Below, piece after piece: positions 46,696 through 55,354 of a DNA stretch of 64,000 bases. The stretch spans positions 1 through 64,000 of the forward strand of contig NZ_LLZG01000047.1 of NCBI RefSeq assembly GCF_001509475.1, given 5' to 3'. Both the position numbers and the translations under genes were made by a program. The notes beneath the pieces are model-generated. The model made no database searches and was not told the origin of the DNA. It saw nothing but the letters and a program-made list of their open reading frames with translations. Source of the stretch: Streptomyces regalis. Its GTDB lineage: Bacteria; Actinomycetota; Actinomycetes; Streptomycetales; Streptomycetaceae. How positions within the stretch are numbered: position 1 is the first letter of the stretch; each line of letters starts with the position of its first letter.

Positions 46696-47637
46696 TCAGT
46701 CCAGCTCGGTCTCCGCGAGGACTCTGCGGAGCACGTTCCAGGAGAGGTCCGAGTAGGTCTTGAACTCCTCCTTCTTGTGGGTGATCTCGTCGATGTACTC
46801 GAACACGTCGCGGCCCAGGTCCGCTGCGGCGAGCGAGTCCATGGAGAGTTCGTCCTCGTTCAGGTAGACGTGGAAACTGGCCGCGAACTCCGAGGTGGCG
46901 TTGAGGTATTCGGGGCCTGTGGGCCCGTTGTCGCCGTCCATCGGGCAGTAGACCTTGTGCACCGCGAACTTGTCACCGGACAACCAGGCACACTGCCCCG
47001 GGGTCAGGGTGACCAGGCCCTGCTTCCGGGCGTCCCAGGCCAGCTCTCCGTAGGCCATCACGTCGAGTTGACCGGCCAGGCAGTAGACGATTCCGGTGGT
47101 GTGGCCGTGCGAGTGGATGGGCGAGTAGTGCTGGGCCGGCCAGATCTCGAGGACGACCGGTGAGCCGTAGTCGCCCGGTTCGACACCCAGGTCCCGTGTG
47201 TAGCCGTACTTCGTGGCCCAGTCGTCGTAGACCCCGGTACCGGTGCAGGCCACCCGGATGTACGGCGGGTGGGTGCGGTCCTTGTCCGCCTTGTCGAGCA
47301 GGATCCTGCGCAGCAGTCCCAGCTTCGTGCCGGGCTCGTCAGCCGTGAGGGGACCGGGTTCGAGGTGCTTGCGCATGGCCTCGACCTCCCAGGCTGCCAA
47401 ACGGATGTTGGCGGCCTTGCGGGCCAGGTCCATGATCGCGGGAGGCACCATCAACTGCTGGACGTACTCGTCGAACGACGACGGCTGGGCGATGACCAGC
47501 GCCGGAGTCAGCCGGTCGGCCTGGATGCGCAGCTGCCGTTCCTCCTCCTTGGTCACGTGGAACGGATGCCGCGCACCGTTCGAGTCGGTCGGCGTGGTCC
47601 TCGATACCGAGTTCTGGACTGCCAAGGATGCCTCCAT
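46696..47637 (-). CDS. Cysteine-dioxygenase-like cupin protein
   Basis: A 313-residue protein whose middle has a mononuclear iron cupin site: SPIHSHGHTTGIVYCLAGQL with the HxH pair, then a third His in DKFAVHKVYCPMDGD. This arrangement and the strand order fit the cysteine-dioxygenase type (thiol dioxygenases), though the N-terminal 110 residues, mostly helical, are extra and of unknown function. ATG at 47637 gives MEASLAVQNSVSRTTPTD; no strong ribosome-binding site is visible. With the PLP decarboxylase remnant next door, a sulfinate/taurine-like branch can be imagined, but this is speculation. Confidence 0.65.
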   Translation of the reverse strand: MEASLAVQNSVSRTTPTDSNGARHPFHVTKEEERQLRIQADRLTPALVIAQPSSFDEYVQQLMVPPAIMDLARKAANIRLAAWEVEAMRKHLEPGPLTADEPGTKLGLLRRILLDKADKDRTHPPYIRVACTGTGVYDDWATKYGYTRDLGVEPGDYGSPVVLEIWPAQHYSPIHSHGHTTGIVYCLAGQLDVMAYGELAWDARKQGLVTLTPGQCAWLSGDKFAVHKVYCPMDGDNGPTGPEYLNATSEFAASFHVYLNEDELSMDSLAAADLGRDVFEYIDEITHKKEEFKTYSDLSWNVLRRVLAETELD

Positions 47638-48431
47638 CTGCCAGATGCCGCCACATCGGCGTGCGATGTGCGACGGCTGTGCGTACAGGGGTGCGTGTGC
47701 CCGGGTGGGTGGCATCCTCCCAGCCCGGCGGTACCGGGAGCAGCAGCGGCTGAGCCGAACGGAGCAGCTGCGAGGGGAGTGCAGAAACCCTCCTGCTCGT
47801 GTGCCCCGGACAGCGCTGCCGGTGTCTCCGGCCAATCGGAAGATCCCCCGGTGGAGTGCCCTACTCGTAACCCTGGACCGGCCCTCGTCGCCGAAGCCGA
47901 CCCTGGACCGCAGGACTCGGCGGACGCCAGCACCCGCCGCTGGCGTCCCGCCGGGGGCACCGTTGGCGATTTCGGCGGCTGCCTGTGTCGGGGCGGAGCA
48001 GGATGAGGGTCGCCGGGGAGCCGCCCGGACTGTCCCCGGGCCGCGGGCTCTCCCGCTCTATCTCGGCTCCCGATCTCCTACTGGAACAGCACGAGCTCGC
48101 CGCTCGCCATCGAGTCGACGGACTGCGTGAGGAAGCCGACCGCATCCAGGCCGAGCCGGCCGCGGCCGAGCAGGAATGGCAGGAGTGGGCGATCGCCCGC
48201 AGGCGGGTCGACACGATGCTGACCCCGGACGATGGCATCACCGCCGAGACGGAGGTCACCGAAGATCGCGGGATACGGACCCGCAGTCGGGGCCCCGGGA
48301 TGTGGCCCACAGGTGCCGGTGTGGCGCCAGGGCCTCGTCCCAGTCAGGCCAAATCACCGGGCTCACCTTCCACGTCCATCAACCCCCGAACGCTGGCCCG
48401 GGCTGAGTCGCTTCGGTCGGGGGCGCAGTGA
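47638..48431. other. Gene-poor stretch with a helical-protein remnant
   Basis: About 800 bases. On the + strand near 48060-48230 one frame reads LLLEQHELAARHRVDGLREE and ADRIQAEPAAAEQEWQEWAI, then ARRRVDTML: a coiled-coil fragment of the kind seen in small helper proteins next to Streptomyces insertion sequences. It has no credible start or end. The rest contains nothing recognisable apart from the upstream region of the cupin gene. Confidence 0.35.
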
Positions 48432-51400
48432 CTATGCAGGCAGCAACGGTTCGAGATCCCGGTCGATGCGCTGCCATCCCCGAGCCGCCGCTGTCCAGGC
48501 ATGTTCGTCACCCAGCCGTTGGGTAAAGGTGGCCACGACCCGGTCCCGCAGTCGGCCGGCTTCCACCGTGCGGCCGAGCGAGTGCAGGGTGACCGCCAGG
48601 CCCAGCTCGGCGATCAGGGTGTCCGGGTGCTTGTCCCCCACACGGTCACGCAGAGCCTTTGCGCAGGTCCGTGACAGCTGCTCCGCTTTGTCGAACTGCT
48701 CCAGATCACCAAGGGCGTTGGCCAGTGTCAGCCTGCCGCACAGCGTGTACGGATGAGCGTCGCCGAGGTGCTCGCCGAGCGACTGCACTGTCCGGGTGGC
48801 CGACGCCAGAGCCTTGTCCGTCTCCCCGGCCGCGCGCAAACAGACCGCATAGTTGTGCTCGCAGACAGCGGTGTCCGGGTGCTCGGCACCACAGACCCGA
48901 GCGAAGCGGTGCTGGAGAGCACTGATGGCGGTGCATGCGCTGGGTAGGTCACCCGCCCAGGCCGTCACGAGCGCGAGGTTGATTTCGCAGGCCAGCCGAT
49001 GGGGATCGTCCCCTTCCCAGGCGGCACGGTATCCCTTGTCGGCGGCCAGGGCGAGCGCGTGGGCTTCGTCCCGCTCGCCCATGCGGCGCAGGGACACCGA
49101 GAGGCTGACGGTCGCACGCAGCGCGCCGGGCTTGCCCCCCCGCGTATCCTCCAGGGCGGAACGCAGCACGGGAACGGAACCCGCGTAGTCGCCCACCTCA
49201 CGCAGGTCGCGGGCGAGGCCCAGCGCTGACACCAGAGCCGACGTGTGCCCGTGCGCCGATACTCCGCGCTGCATCTGCAGGGTGGCCAGGCGGCGCTCCC
49301 GCGCGGCCGCATAGTCTCCCACTAGACGCAAGGACCGCGCCAGGGCTTCGGAGGCCGTCAGCGCCTGCGGATGCTCCTCACCGAACGACTCCCGGAATCC
49401 GGCGGCAACCTCCCGTGCCAGTTCCAGCGCCTCGGCGAACCGGCCCAGCGTCCGCAGGTCCTCCGCAAGGCCCGCCGCGGTCATCAGCGTGTGCGCGTGG
49501 CCCGCCGGCAGCAGCTTGCGCTGTCGCCTGAGCGTGTCGGAGTCCAGGTCGTATGCCTGGGTGTACGCACCCAGGTCCCGCAGTGCCGCAGCCTGGTGAC
49601 CGCGCAGCAACAGCACCTGGTGGTCGACGTCGTTGCCGCCCCGGGTCCAGCTCCGGTCGAGACGACGCCCCAGTTCAAGAGCTTGCTCCGGCATGCCGCA
49701 CTGAACGGTGCGGCGCAGCCGCTCGATGAGGATGGCCCGGGTGTCATCGTCCTGACACTTCTCGGCCTCGGAGTGGTCGAGGTGGGGCCACAGCTTTTCG
49801 AAGGCCCGGTCGACCGCGTCGGTGCCGGAGCCGTCGCGCCGCGGCCCGGCGGCGCTGAGCAACTGGTGCGCCTCGTGCCGGACCTCGTCGACCTCATGGG
49901 CGGGGAGAGCAGCCAACACCAGGCTCTGCACCGCGGGGTGCACTTTGAGGGTGTGACCTGCCTGGTCGACCTCGACCAGGCCGAGTCTGCTGATCTCCTG
50001 CACCACTCGGCCCAGCAGCATCGGCTCGTGCAGCGTGCCGTCGTGCGGTCGCAGGACGCGCAGGGCCGCGTCGCTGTACACCATGGGCAGCGGCACTGGC
50101 AGCGGTGCGAGGTGGCTGCACAGGGCGAGCAGTCGCAGGGACGCGGGAGCGCGTTCACCCAAGGTGGCCAGCGCCACCCGTGTACTGACGGCGACCGTGG
50201 GGTGAGCGCGGCCCTCCGGAGGGGCCGCGGTGGAGCCGTCGCTTTGCTCGGCCAGTTTCGACAGATACTGCTCGGCCGACGCCGTCTGTGCCAGCCACGC
50301 CCCGGCCTGCGCGACCGCGAGTGGCATGTCCTCCACCGCTGCCGCGATCCGGTCGGCGTCGTCGACCGTCAGCTCCGGAAGCCGTCTGCGAAGCAGCTCG
50401 ATGCTCTGCTCCCGGGTGAACGCGTCGACCTCCACGGTGTCCATCGTTGTGCTCCATCCCCGGTCCCGGGAGGTCACCAGCACATGCCCGTGGACGCTGG
50501 AGGGCAGCAGTCCGGAAAGGCTTTCCGGGCCGCGCGCATTGCCGTAGATCAGCAGCCACCTCCCGTGCGGTGTGCCCCTGTCCAGCACGTCGAGGGCCCG
50601 GCGCGCGGCCTCGGGCACGCCGGTGCCGTCGCGCAGTCGCAGGCGGTCGGCCAGCTGCGCCAGTGACAGCAGGACCGACTCGCGGCTCTCCGCACGGATC
50701 CACCACACCAGGTCGTACGAGGCCTGGAACCTGTAGGCGTATTCCACCGCGAGCTGAGTGCGCCCGGCGGCACCGAGCCCGTCACGGGGGAGGACCACGG
50801 CCCGGTGGCCGCTCACGTCGAGTGTGGCGTGCAACCGGTCCAGCAGCCGATCGCGGCCCACGAACAGCGGATTGCGCGGCGGGGCCTCCCAGACGGCCGG
50901 CGTGTGTCCGGGGAAGCGGGGCCGCGCAGGCGGCAGTGGTCGGGAGACCGTCTCACCGGGCAGTCCGAGGCTACGCAGGACGGCTTCGGCCGTTCGCGGC
51001 TCGTCGAGGGAGGTCAGGTCGACGGGGTCGTAGTCGCTGAACGGCGCTGTCAGGGCGACGGATTCGACGCGAAAGGGGATCAACGGTCGCGGAGCGCCGG
51101 GGTCTGCGTCGCCGATGCTCTCCCACAGCGTGCGGGACTGCGGTGAGCGGAGGAAGGACGACGACAGCAGCGCCACCGTGCGGGGTGCCCTGCCCGGGGT
51201 GGACGGCTCGGCGCCGACGGCTGGAGCGAGTACCTCGAAGCCGGAGTGCGTGAGCAGTGAGTTGATCCACTCTGCCCACATCCGGTCCTGAGGCGCATAC
51301 GACAGCCTCAAGGGAGTCGCGACGGGAGACATCGGGCGGACGTACGAGGCGAGGTGACGTCGGCGCAGATCGTCGTCGAGGGCCGGGAAACGTCGCACGC

Positions 51401-52289
51401 GTCCTTCGGTGATCCGGTCCGTCAGCCGCTCGAAGGCGGTCAGCAGACTGTTCGGGTCACCCGATGGATCCCCAAACGTGGCGAGCGTCTCCTCGTAGGC
51501 ATATTCCGGCTGGTGTGGGATCTCCATTCCGGCCCAGTAGTCGGCAGGCAGACGCGGGAAGGAGGAGCGGACCAGCTCCCGCGCGGCGGCCAGGCGCGTG
51601 CCCCGGCCGTCGCCGACCCGCATGGCGACCGGCAGCATGCGCAGCGAGCGCGGATGGGCCTCCCGGGCGATGGACCGGGCCATGACGGCGGCACCCTCGA
51701 TACTCTGCGAGCTCAGCGTAAAGCAGTTCACCAGTACGTCCGGCAGGTCAATCGTGCACAAGCCCACGAGATCGCTCACCCCGCACCGGCTGTCTATGAG
51801 CGTGTAGTCGTAACGGCTCTTCATGTCGTGACGCAGCGCGTCCAGGAATCGGGTGCCGCCGAACAAGTCGGTGAACTCCCGCCAGCTGAAGTCCATCAGA
51901 TGGGTCAGGTACTCCCCGTCCTGCCGCCCCGCGGGCATGTAGTCGAGGGTCCCGCCGCTGGGGAAGATCCAGTCGACCGAAACCGCGTGCGGCAGCACTC
52001 GGGCATGACGCTGCCTCAGGTCGGCTTCTGGCTCGGTGCTGGTGTGCCAGTCCGCGACGTATTGGGCGAACAGGTTGAGCACGCCTGTGGTGGCGCCGGA
52101 GGTCGTGGCGTCGAGGAACGGATGGAAGTAGCGGTGCAGGCCGGGCGCCTCGATGTCCCAGTCCGAGGCAAGTACTCGGTAGCCGTTGGAGGCCAGGATC
52201 CAGGCGATGTTCGCCACGGCCATGGTCCGACCGGTGCCGCCCTTCTGGGAGTAGAAGGTGATGATCTGCCCGTCACGCCCGGCGGTCAT
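48432..52289 (-). CDS. FxsT-like protein: KGGxGR ATPase, TIR-like, NB-ARC and TPR domains
   Basis: A 1285-residue STAND-type signalling protein matching the FxSxx-COOH-system TPR protein. Order: MinD/ParA-like ATPase with variant P-loop SQKGGTGRTMAVANIAWIL (residues 13-31) and LASDWDIEAPGLHRYFHPFL; a TIR-like region near residue 330 (LRLSYAPQDRMWAEWINSLL); an NB-ARC NTPase near 505 (VVLPRDGLGAAGRTQLAVEY, LVTSRDRGWS); then a long TPR array (about 850-1270; for example GHAHTLMTAAGLAEDLRTLG). The NB-ARC Walker A has Arg where Lys is expected, so this NTPase may bind nucleotide without hydrolysis. Start overlaps fxsC by 17 bases. It is last in a four-gene operon with two TIR-type proteins and a macro protein. 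Confidence 0.85.
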   Translation of the reverse strand: MTAGRDGQIITFYSQKGGTGRTMAVANIAWILASNGYRVLASDWDIEAPGLHRYFHPFLDATTSGATTGVLNLFAQYVADWHTSTEPEADLRQRHARVLPHAVSVDWIFPSGGTLDYMPAGRQDGEYLTHLMDFSWREFTDLFGGTRFLDALRHDMKSRYDYTLIDSRCGVSDLVGLCTIDLPDVLVNCFTLSSQSIEGAAVMARSIAREAHPRSLRMLPVAMRVGDGRGTRLAAARELVRSSFPRLPADYWAGMEIPHQPEYAYEETLATFGDPSGDPNSLLTAFERLTDRITEGRVRRFPALDDDLRRRHLASYVRPMSPVATPLRLSYAPQDRMWAEWINSLLTHSGFEVLAPAVGAEPSTPGRAPRTVALLSSSFLRSPQSRTLWESIGDADPGAPRPLIPFRVESVALTAPFSDYDPVDLTSLDEPRTAEAVLRSLGLPGETVSRPLPPARPRFPGHTPAVWEAPPRNPLFVGRDRLLDRLHATLDVSGHRAVVLPRDGLGAAGRTQLAVEYAYRFQASYDLVWWIRAESRESVLLSLAQLADRLRLRDGTGVPEAARRALDVLDRGTPHGRWLLIYGNARGPESLSGLLPSSVHGHVLVTSRDRGWSTTMDTVEVDAFTREQSIELLRRRLPELTVDDADRIAAAVEDMPLAVAQAGAWLAQTASAEQYLSKLAEQSDGSTAAPPEGRAHPTVAVSTRVALATLGERAPASLRLLALCSHLAPLPVPLPMVYSDAALRVLRPHDGTLHEPMLLGRVVQEISRLGLVEVDQAGHTLKVHPAVQSLVLAALPAHEVDEVRHEAHQLLSAAGPRRDGSGTDAVDRAFEKLWPHLDHSEAEKCQDDDTRAILIERLRRTVQCGMPEQALELGRRLDRSWTRGGNDVDHQVLLLRGHQAAALRDLGAYTQAYDLDSDTLRRQRKLLPAGHAHTLMTAAGLAEDLRTLGRFAEALELAREVAAGFRESFGEEHPQALTASEALARSLRLVGDYAAARERRLATLQMQRGVSAHGHTSALVSALGLARDLREVGDYAGSVPVLRSALEDTRGGKPGALRATVSLSVSLRRMGERDEAHALALAADKGYRAAWEGDDPHRLACEINLALVTAWAGDLPSACTAISALQHRFARVCGAEHPDTAVCEHNYAVCLRAAGETDKALASATRTVQSLGEHLGDAHPYTLCGRLTLANALGDLEQFDKAEQLSRTCAKALRDRVGDKHPDTLIAELGLAVTLHSLGRTVEAGRLRDRVVATFTQRLGDEHAWTAAARGWQRIDRDLEPLLPA

Positions 52290-53547
52290 CGGTCGCCTCC
52301 TCCAGGGGCCCCCTCAGCCGGGGCCGGGCGATCGCTGGGCCCTTGGGCGGATGGACCGGGGCGTACCGGATGAACTGCGCCGCCGCCCACTGGATCACGG
52401 TCGGCAGGATGGCGGCGAACGCCTCCAGCGACGGCACCCCGCCCGTGGCCGCCCGGGAGACGCTTCGGCCACGTTGGATGGTGCGCGGGAGGGTCTTCTC
52501 CAGGACGGTCTGCAACTCGTACGCCGCGGATGTGTTGTCCGGGTCGGATCGGTTCCACGGCACGATCACACTGACCCACGGTTGCGCTGCCAGGTCCACC
52601 CGGGCCAGCAGTTCTCGCTGCCCGGGGTCTGCCAGAGCCCACCTGTCGAGCAGCACCAGCGTCGGCCCGTCCGGCGGCCGGTCGGTGAGCAGACCGTCGG
52701 CCGCCTCGCTGAGCGGCTGGATCGCCGTCCGGTAGTCGAGTCGGCGCACCTCCTCGGCGGCGAACTCGGCGAGCGGACGGGTGGCGTCCGCATCGCTGAC
52801 CCGGTACGGATTCCAGTCGACGGCGGAGGGCCCGTAGCAGTGGGGCGAGCGTCCCCGCGGCAGCTCCTGCATGCTGGGCGCCGCCACGACGATGCGCAGG
52901 CGCCGCGAGCCGGACCGTCGCCCGAAGGCATTGGGCAGATCGGCGAAGTCGAGTGGTTCCCCGGTGGGGATCGGATTCTGCTCGGCCGTGACGACGATCG
53001 CCCTGGCCAGCTGGTAGACCGCACGCTCGTACTCGTCGCGGAACATCCGCAGTTTCATCAGGCCGTACAGGCCTTCGGTGGCGTAGTCCCGGCCGAACTT
53101 CTCGTGATCGTATTGCAGGGCTTCCGCCGCGTCGGGAAGCTGTTCGGACTGCACCGGTACCCAGAGCGCGGGCACGATCGCCGGGTCGGCAGTGGCGCCC
53201 CTAGACCTCCGGTGTTCTTGGCGCTGGGAGAAGGCCCACCATTCCTTGCCGCACACGTCGCTGACGAAATAGCGCGGCGAGTAGAGCGGGACGAACACCC
53301 GGCAGGTCGCGAGCGCCTCCGACAAGCGATCGCTCCAACGTTCGCCGATACGCATCTCTCTTGCCATGAAGCCGATCGGCTGGCCCGGCGGATGGTCCGT
53401 CAGCGCCATGATGTAGTCGCACAGGTCCCGGAACAACTGGTGGACCCAGTGGTCGGGGTCCGCGGATGCGTCGAACCGCGGCGTGTGCGCGTAGCTCAGA
53501 AAGAAATACGGCGCCTGCCGGTCCGACCGATCCGGTTGCTGCCTCAC
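52273..53547 (-). CDS. fxsC: TIR-like protein FxsC
   Basis: A 424-residue protein with the features of FxsC, the TIR-like component of FxSxx-COOH systems: QAPYFFLSYAHTPRF at the N-terminus, DHWVHQLFRDLCDYIMAL, GERWSDRLSEALATCRVFVP, LYSPRYFVSDVCGKEWWAF, then a less conserved C-terminal half. GTG at 53547 is well supported by GGGAGG 6 bases upstream. It overlaps fxsT by 17 bases and follows the macro gene after 25 bases. No FxsA precursor peptide or FxsB radical-SAM gene is in the window, so here FxsC/FxsT seem to work with TIR and macro proteins instead. Confidence 0.85.
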   Translation of the reverse strand: MRQQPDRSDRQAPYFFLSYAHTPRFDASADPDHWVHQLFRDLCDYIMALTDHPPGQPIGFMAREMRIGERWSDRLSEALATCRVFVPLYSPRYFVSDVCGKEWWAFSQRQEHRRSRGATADPAIVPALWVPVQSEQLPDAAEALQYDHEKFGRDYATEGLYGLMKLRMFRDEYERAVYQLARAIVVTAEQNPIPTGEPLDFADLPNAFGRRSGSRRLRIVVAAPSMQELPRGRSPHCYGPSAVDWNPYRVSDADATRPLAEFAAEEVRRLDYRTAIQPLSEAADGLLTDRPPDGPTLVLLDRWALADPGQRELLARVDLAAQPWVSVIVPWNRSDPDNTSAAYELQTVLEKTLPRTIQRGRSVSRAATGGVPSLEAFAAILPTVIQWAAAQFIRYAPVHPPKGPAIARPRLRGPLEEATDDRRA

Positions 53548-53572
53548 ACGAAGCCTCCCAACGGGCCGGCGG

Positions 53573-54448
53573 TCACAGCGTCCGCAGGAACGCGGCCAGC
53601 TCCAGCATGTCGACGCGCTCATAGTCACCCGGGTGGACCACGATCGTCAGCTCCTTGCACACGACCGACTGCCGTGACCTGGTGACGAATGACAGCAGGA
53701 TCAGCTTGACCAGGCCAGCGTGGTCCATGCTGTCGATCCGGGCCAGGTCGGATCCGATGACCGGCATGGCCACGGCCTCCCGTCGTGCGTGCAGATGCAC
53801 CGCCCGCCACAGTTCTCCCAGACTAAGCCAGAGCTGGTCCGGCCCCGAACTGACCGTCAGGTCGTTGCACATGGCGCCGTAGGCGGTGAGGAAGTACCGC
53901 TGTCCTGGCGAGCCAAGCAAGGCGACCGTGCCGACGGGGTAGCGAACGAGCTTTCCAGCACGTTTCGATGTCCGCTCCTCCACCCGAGTCGGCTGTGTGC
54001 CGAACAGAGCAGTATTGAGTTCATCGTCCAGCCGGGCGACGTCGCCCGCGTAGACCCTCTGCAGAAACTGGCCCTGCACACTGCGGCGCACGATCAGTAG
54101 ATCGTCCTGGGTGTCCGTGTCGAATACGTCGTTGCTGCCGATGACGAGATGGCACGGCTGGTCGAACAAGTCGCCCACCGCAATGGTGACCCGGAAACCC
54201 GGACGGACGAACTCGTGGCTGATGCGATCCCGGGGCCAGGACCGCAGAGTGCCGCCGACCAAGGCCAGACAGGCAATGGCAAGAAAGGTCGCACCGCGAG
54301 GCAGAGAACTGTCCGGCCAGAAGGTGAGATACAGCTGAGCGGCACCCGACAACAAGCCGAACTGCACGGCGCAGGCTCGGCCCGCCGTGGACAGACCGAG
54401 CCGGGTACCGAACAGCATCCGCAACCGGTGTCTGATCGCCGGACTCAT
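53573..54448 (-). CDS. Membrane-anchored macro-domain-like protein (DUF6430 type)
   Basis: A 291-residue protein with two hydrophobic helices (about residues 23-44 and 51-68), then a macro-like fold: RVTIAVGDLFDQPCHLVIGS, NDVFDTDTQDDLL, SVQGQFLQRVYAGDVARLDD and AVAMPVIGSDLARIDSMDH. This TM-plus-macro architecture is that of DUF6430 proteins and of the effector (ThsA) in type II Thoeris, which senses a TIR-made nucleotide signal. Its ATG lies in a 4-base ATGA overlap with the upstream TIR gene, so the two are translationally coupled. Assignment to Thoeris is inference; the family name is from pattern memory. Confidence 0.75.
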   Translation of the reverse strand: MSPAIRHRLRMLFGTRLGLSTAGRACAVQFGLLSGAAQLYLTFWPDSSLPRGATFLAIACLALVGGTLRSWPRDRISHEFVRPGFRVTIAVGDLFDQPCHLVIGSNDVFDTDTQDDLLIVRRSVQGQFLQRVYAGDVARLDDELNTALFGTQPTRVEERTSKRAGKLVRYPVGTVALLGSPGQRYFLTAYGAMCNDLTVSSGPDQLWLSLGELWRAVHLHARREAVAMPVIGSDLARIDSMDHAGLVKLILLSFVTRSRQSVVCKELTIVVHPGDYERVDMLELAAFLRTL

Positions 54449-55191
54449 TCCGTCTCGCCCAAGCCCGACGTGTCGGTCGCCGGATCGGCGATGCGGACCG
54501 ACTCGTCGTAGACGCCCGTGAACCTGGTCCGCTTCCTAGGAGGGTTGGCCTGGCCGTTGCGCAGCGCGTCCACGGCCCGCTCCAGGTCGGTGATCCGGTT
54601 GATCTGCTCATGAACCAACGAACTCAGCTCTTCCAGGATCTCTTCCGGCGACCTGCGCGGCGGCCCCTGCTCGTCGCTGTCCGCCGTCAGGTCGATCGTG
54701 GCCAGGCCGTCTCGCAGTTCGGGCCACACCTTACGGAACAGGTTCTTGACCCGGGTGTCGTCCGGGTGGCGGTTGGCGGACTCACGCAGGACCGCGTTGA
54801 TGGTCTTGACCATCTTCAGCACATCCGCCTCGTCGTGCGCCCGCGTCGACTGGAATTGGCGCAGCGGGCTGCCCGCCACCTCCAAGTCCTTGTGGCTGCC
54901 CTCCAGCAGGAACGGCACGACTTGGCCCTTCCGCTCGTCGACCTCCTTCGACAGTGCTCCCGATTCGAAGGTGATCCAGGGAGCATCGATGTTGGCCCGG
55001 GTGATGCAGGCGATTCCAAAGGAGCTCTCGTCAAGCTGTTCCTTGAGCTCCGTCAGCCCGCGTGCCCCTTTCCTGATGCTGTCCGAGGAGACGAAGGGTT
55101 CAAGCTCGTCACTGAAGTAGGGCAACCACGAGGCAAGCAGTTCGGCACACGCCTGGGAGGCCGAACCGGACCAGCTCAGAAAGATCTTCAT
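54445..55191 (-). CDS. TIR-domain protein
   Basis: A 248-residue protein. Residues 1-140 are TIR-like: MKIFLSWSGSASQACAELLA, SSDSIRKGARGLTELKEQLD, SSFGIACITRANIDAPWITF with the following Glu (W-I-T-F-E) in the position of the TIR catalytic glutamate, and QVVPFLLEGS. The C-terminal part is helical and charged with a likely short coiled coil (EEILEELSSLVHEQINRITD). ATG at 55191 has GGGGGA close upstream; an in-frame ATG further upstream is less likely. It is first in the operon, coupled to the macro gene, and divergent from a second FxsT-like gene by 163 bases. A NAD-consuming signal-making role is expected. Confidence 0.8.
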   Translation of the reverse strand: MKIFLSWSGSASQACAELLASWLPYFSDELEPFVSSDSIRKGARGLTELKEQLDESSFGIACITRANIDAPWITFESGALSKEVDERKGQVVPFLLEGSHKDLEVAGSPLRQFQSTRAHDEADVLKMVKTINAVLRESANRHPDDTRVKNLFRKVWPELRDGLATIDLTADSDEQGPPRRSPEEILEELSSLVHEQINRITDLERAVDALRNGQANPPRKRTRFTGVYDESVRIADPATDTSGLGETE

Positions 55192-55354
55192 GAAGTCCCC
55201 CGGACCGCGACCTTGCATCGAGGATAGTGCCAACAGGGATCAACTGCCCCTGAAACAAGGCCTGTAGGTGTTCCGGCGGCTAGGCTGTAAGGCCCGGGAG
55301 CGCTCCGATCCCGGGCTGCGCTGCGAATCCGATACTGCATGGCAGGGAGCGGCA

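Noticed and set aside
47985..48431. A 148-residue + strand protein upstream of the FxsT stop
   Set aside because: Only a central helical stretch looks coding; both ends are shadow-like, so it is listed as a remnant.
48432..53547. A complete FxSxx-COOH peptide system
   Set aside because: No short precursor ending in an FxSxx motif and no radical-SAM maturase gene could be found near fxsC and fxsT.
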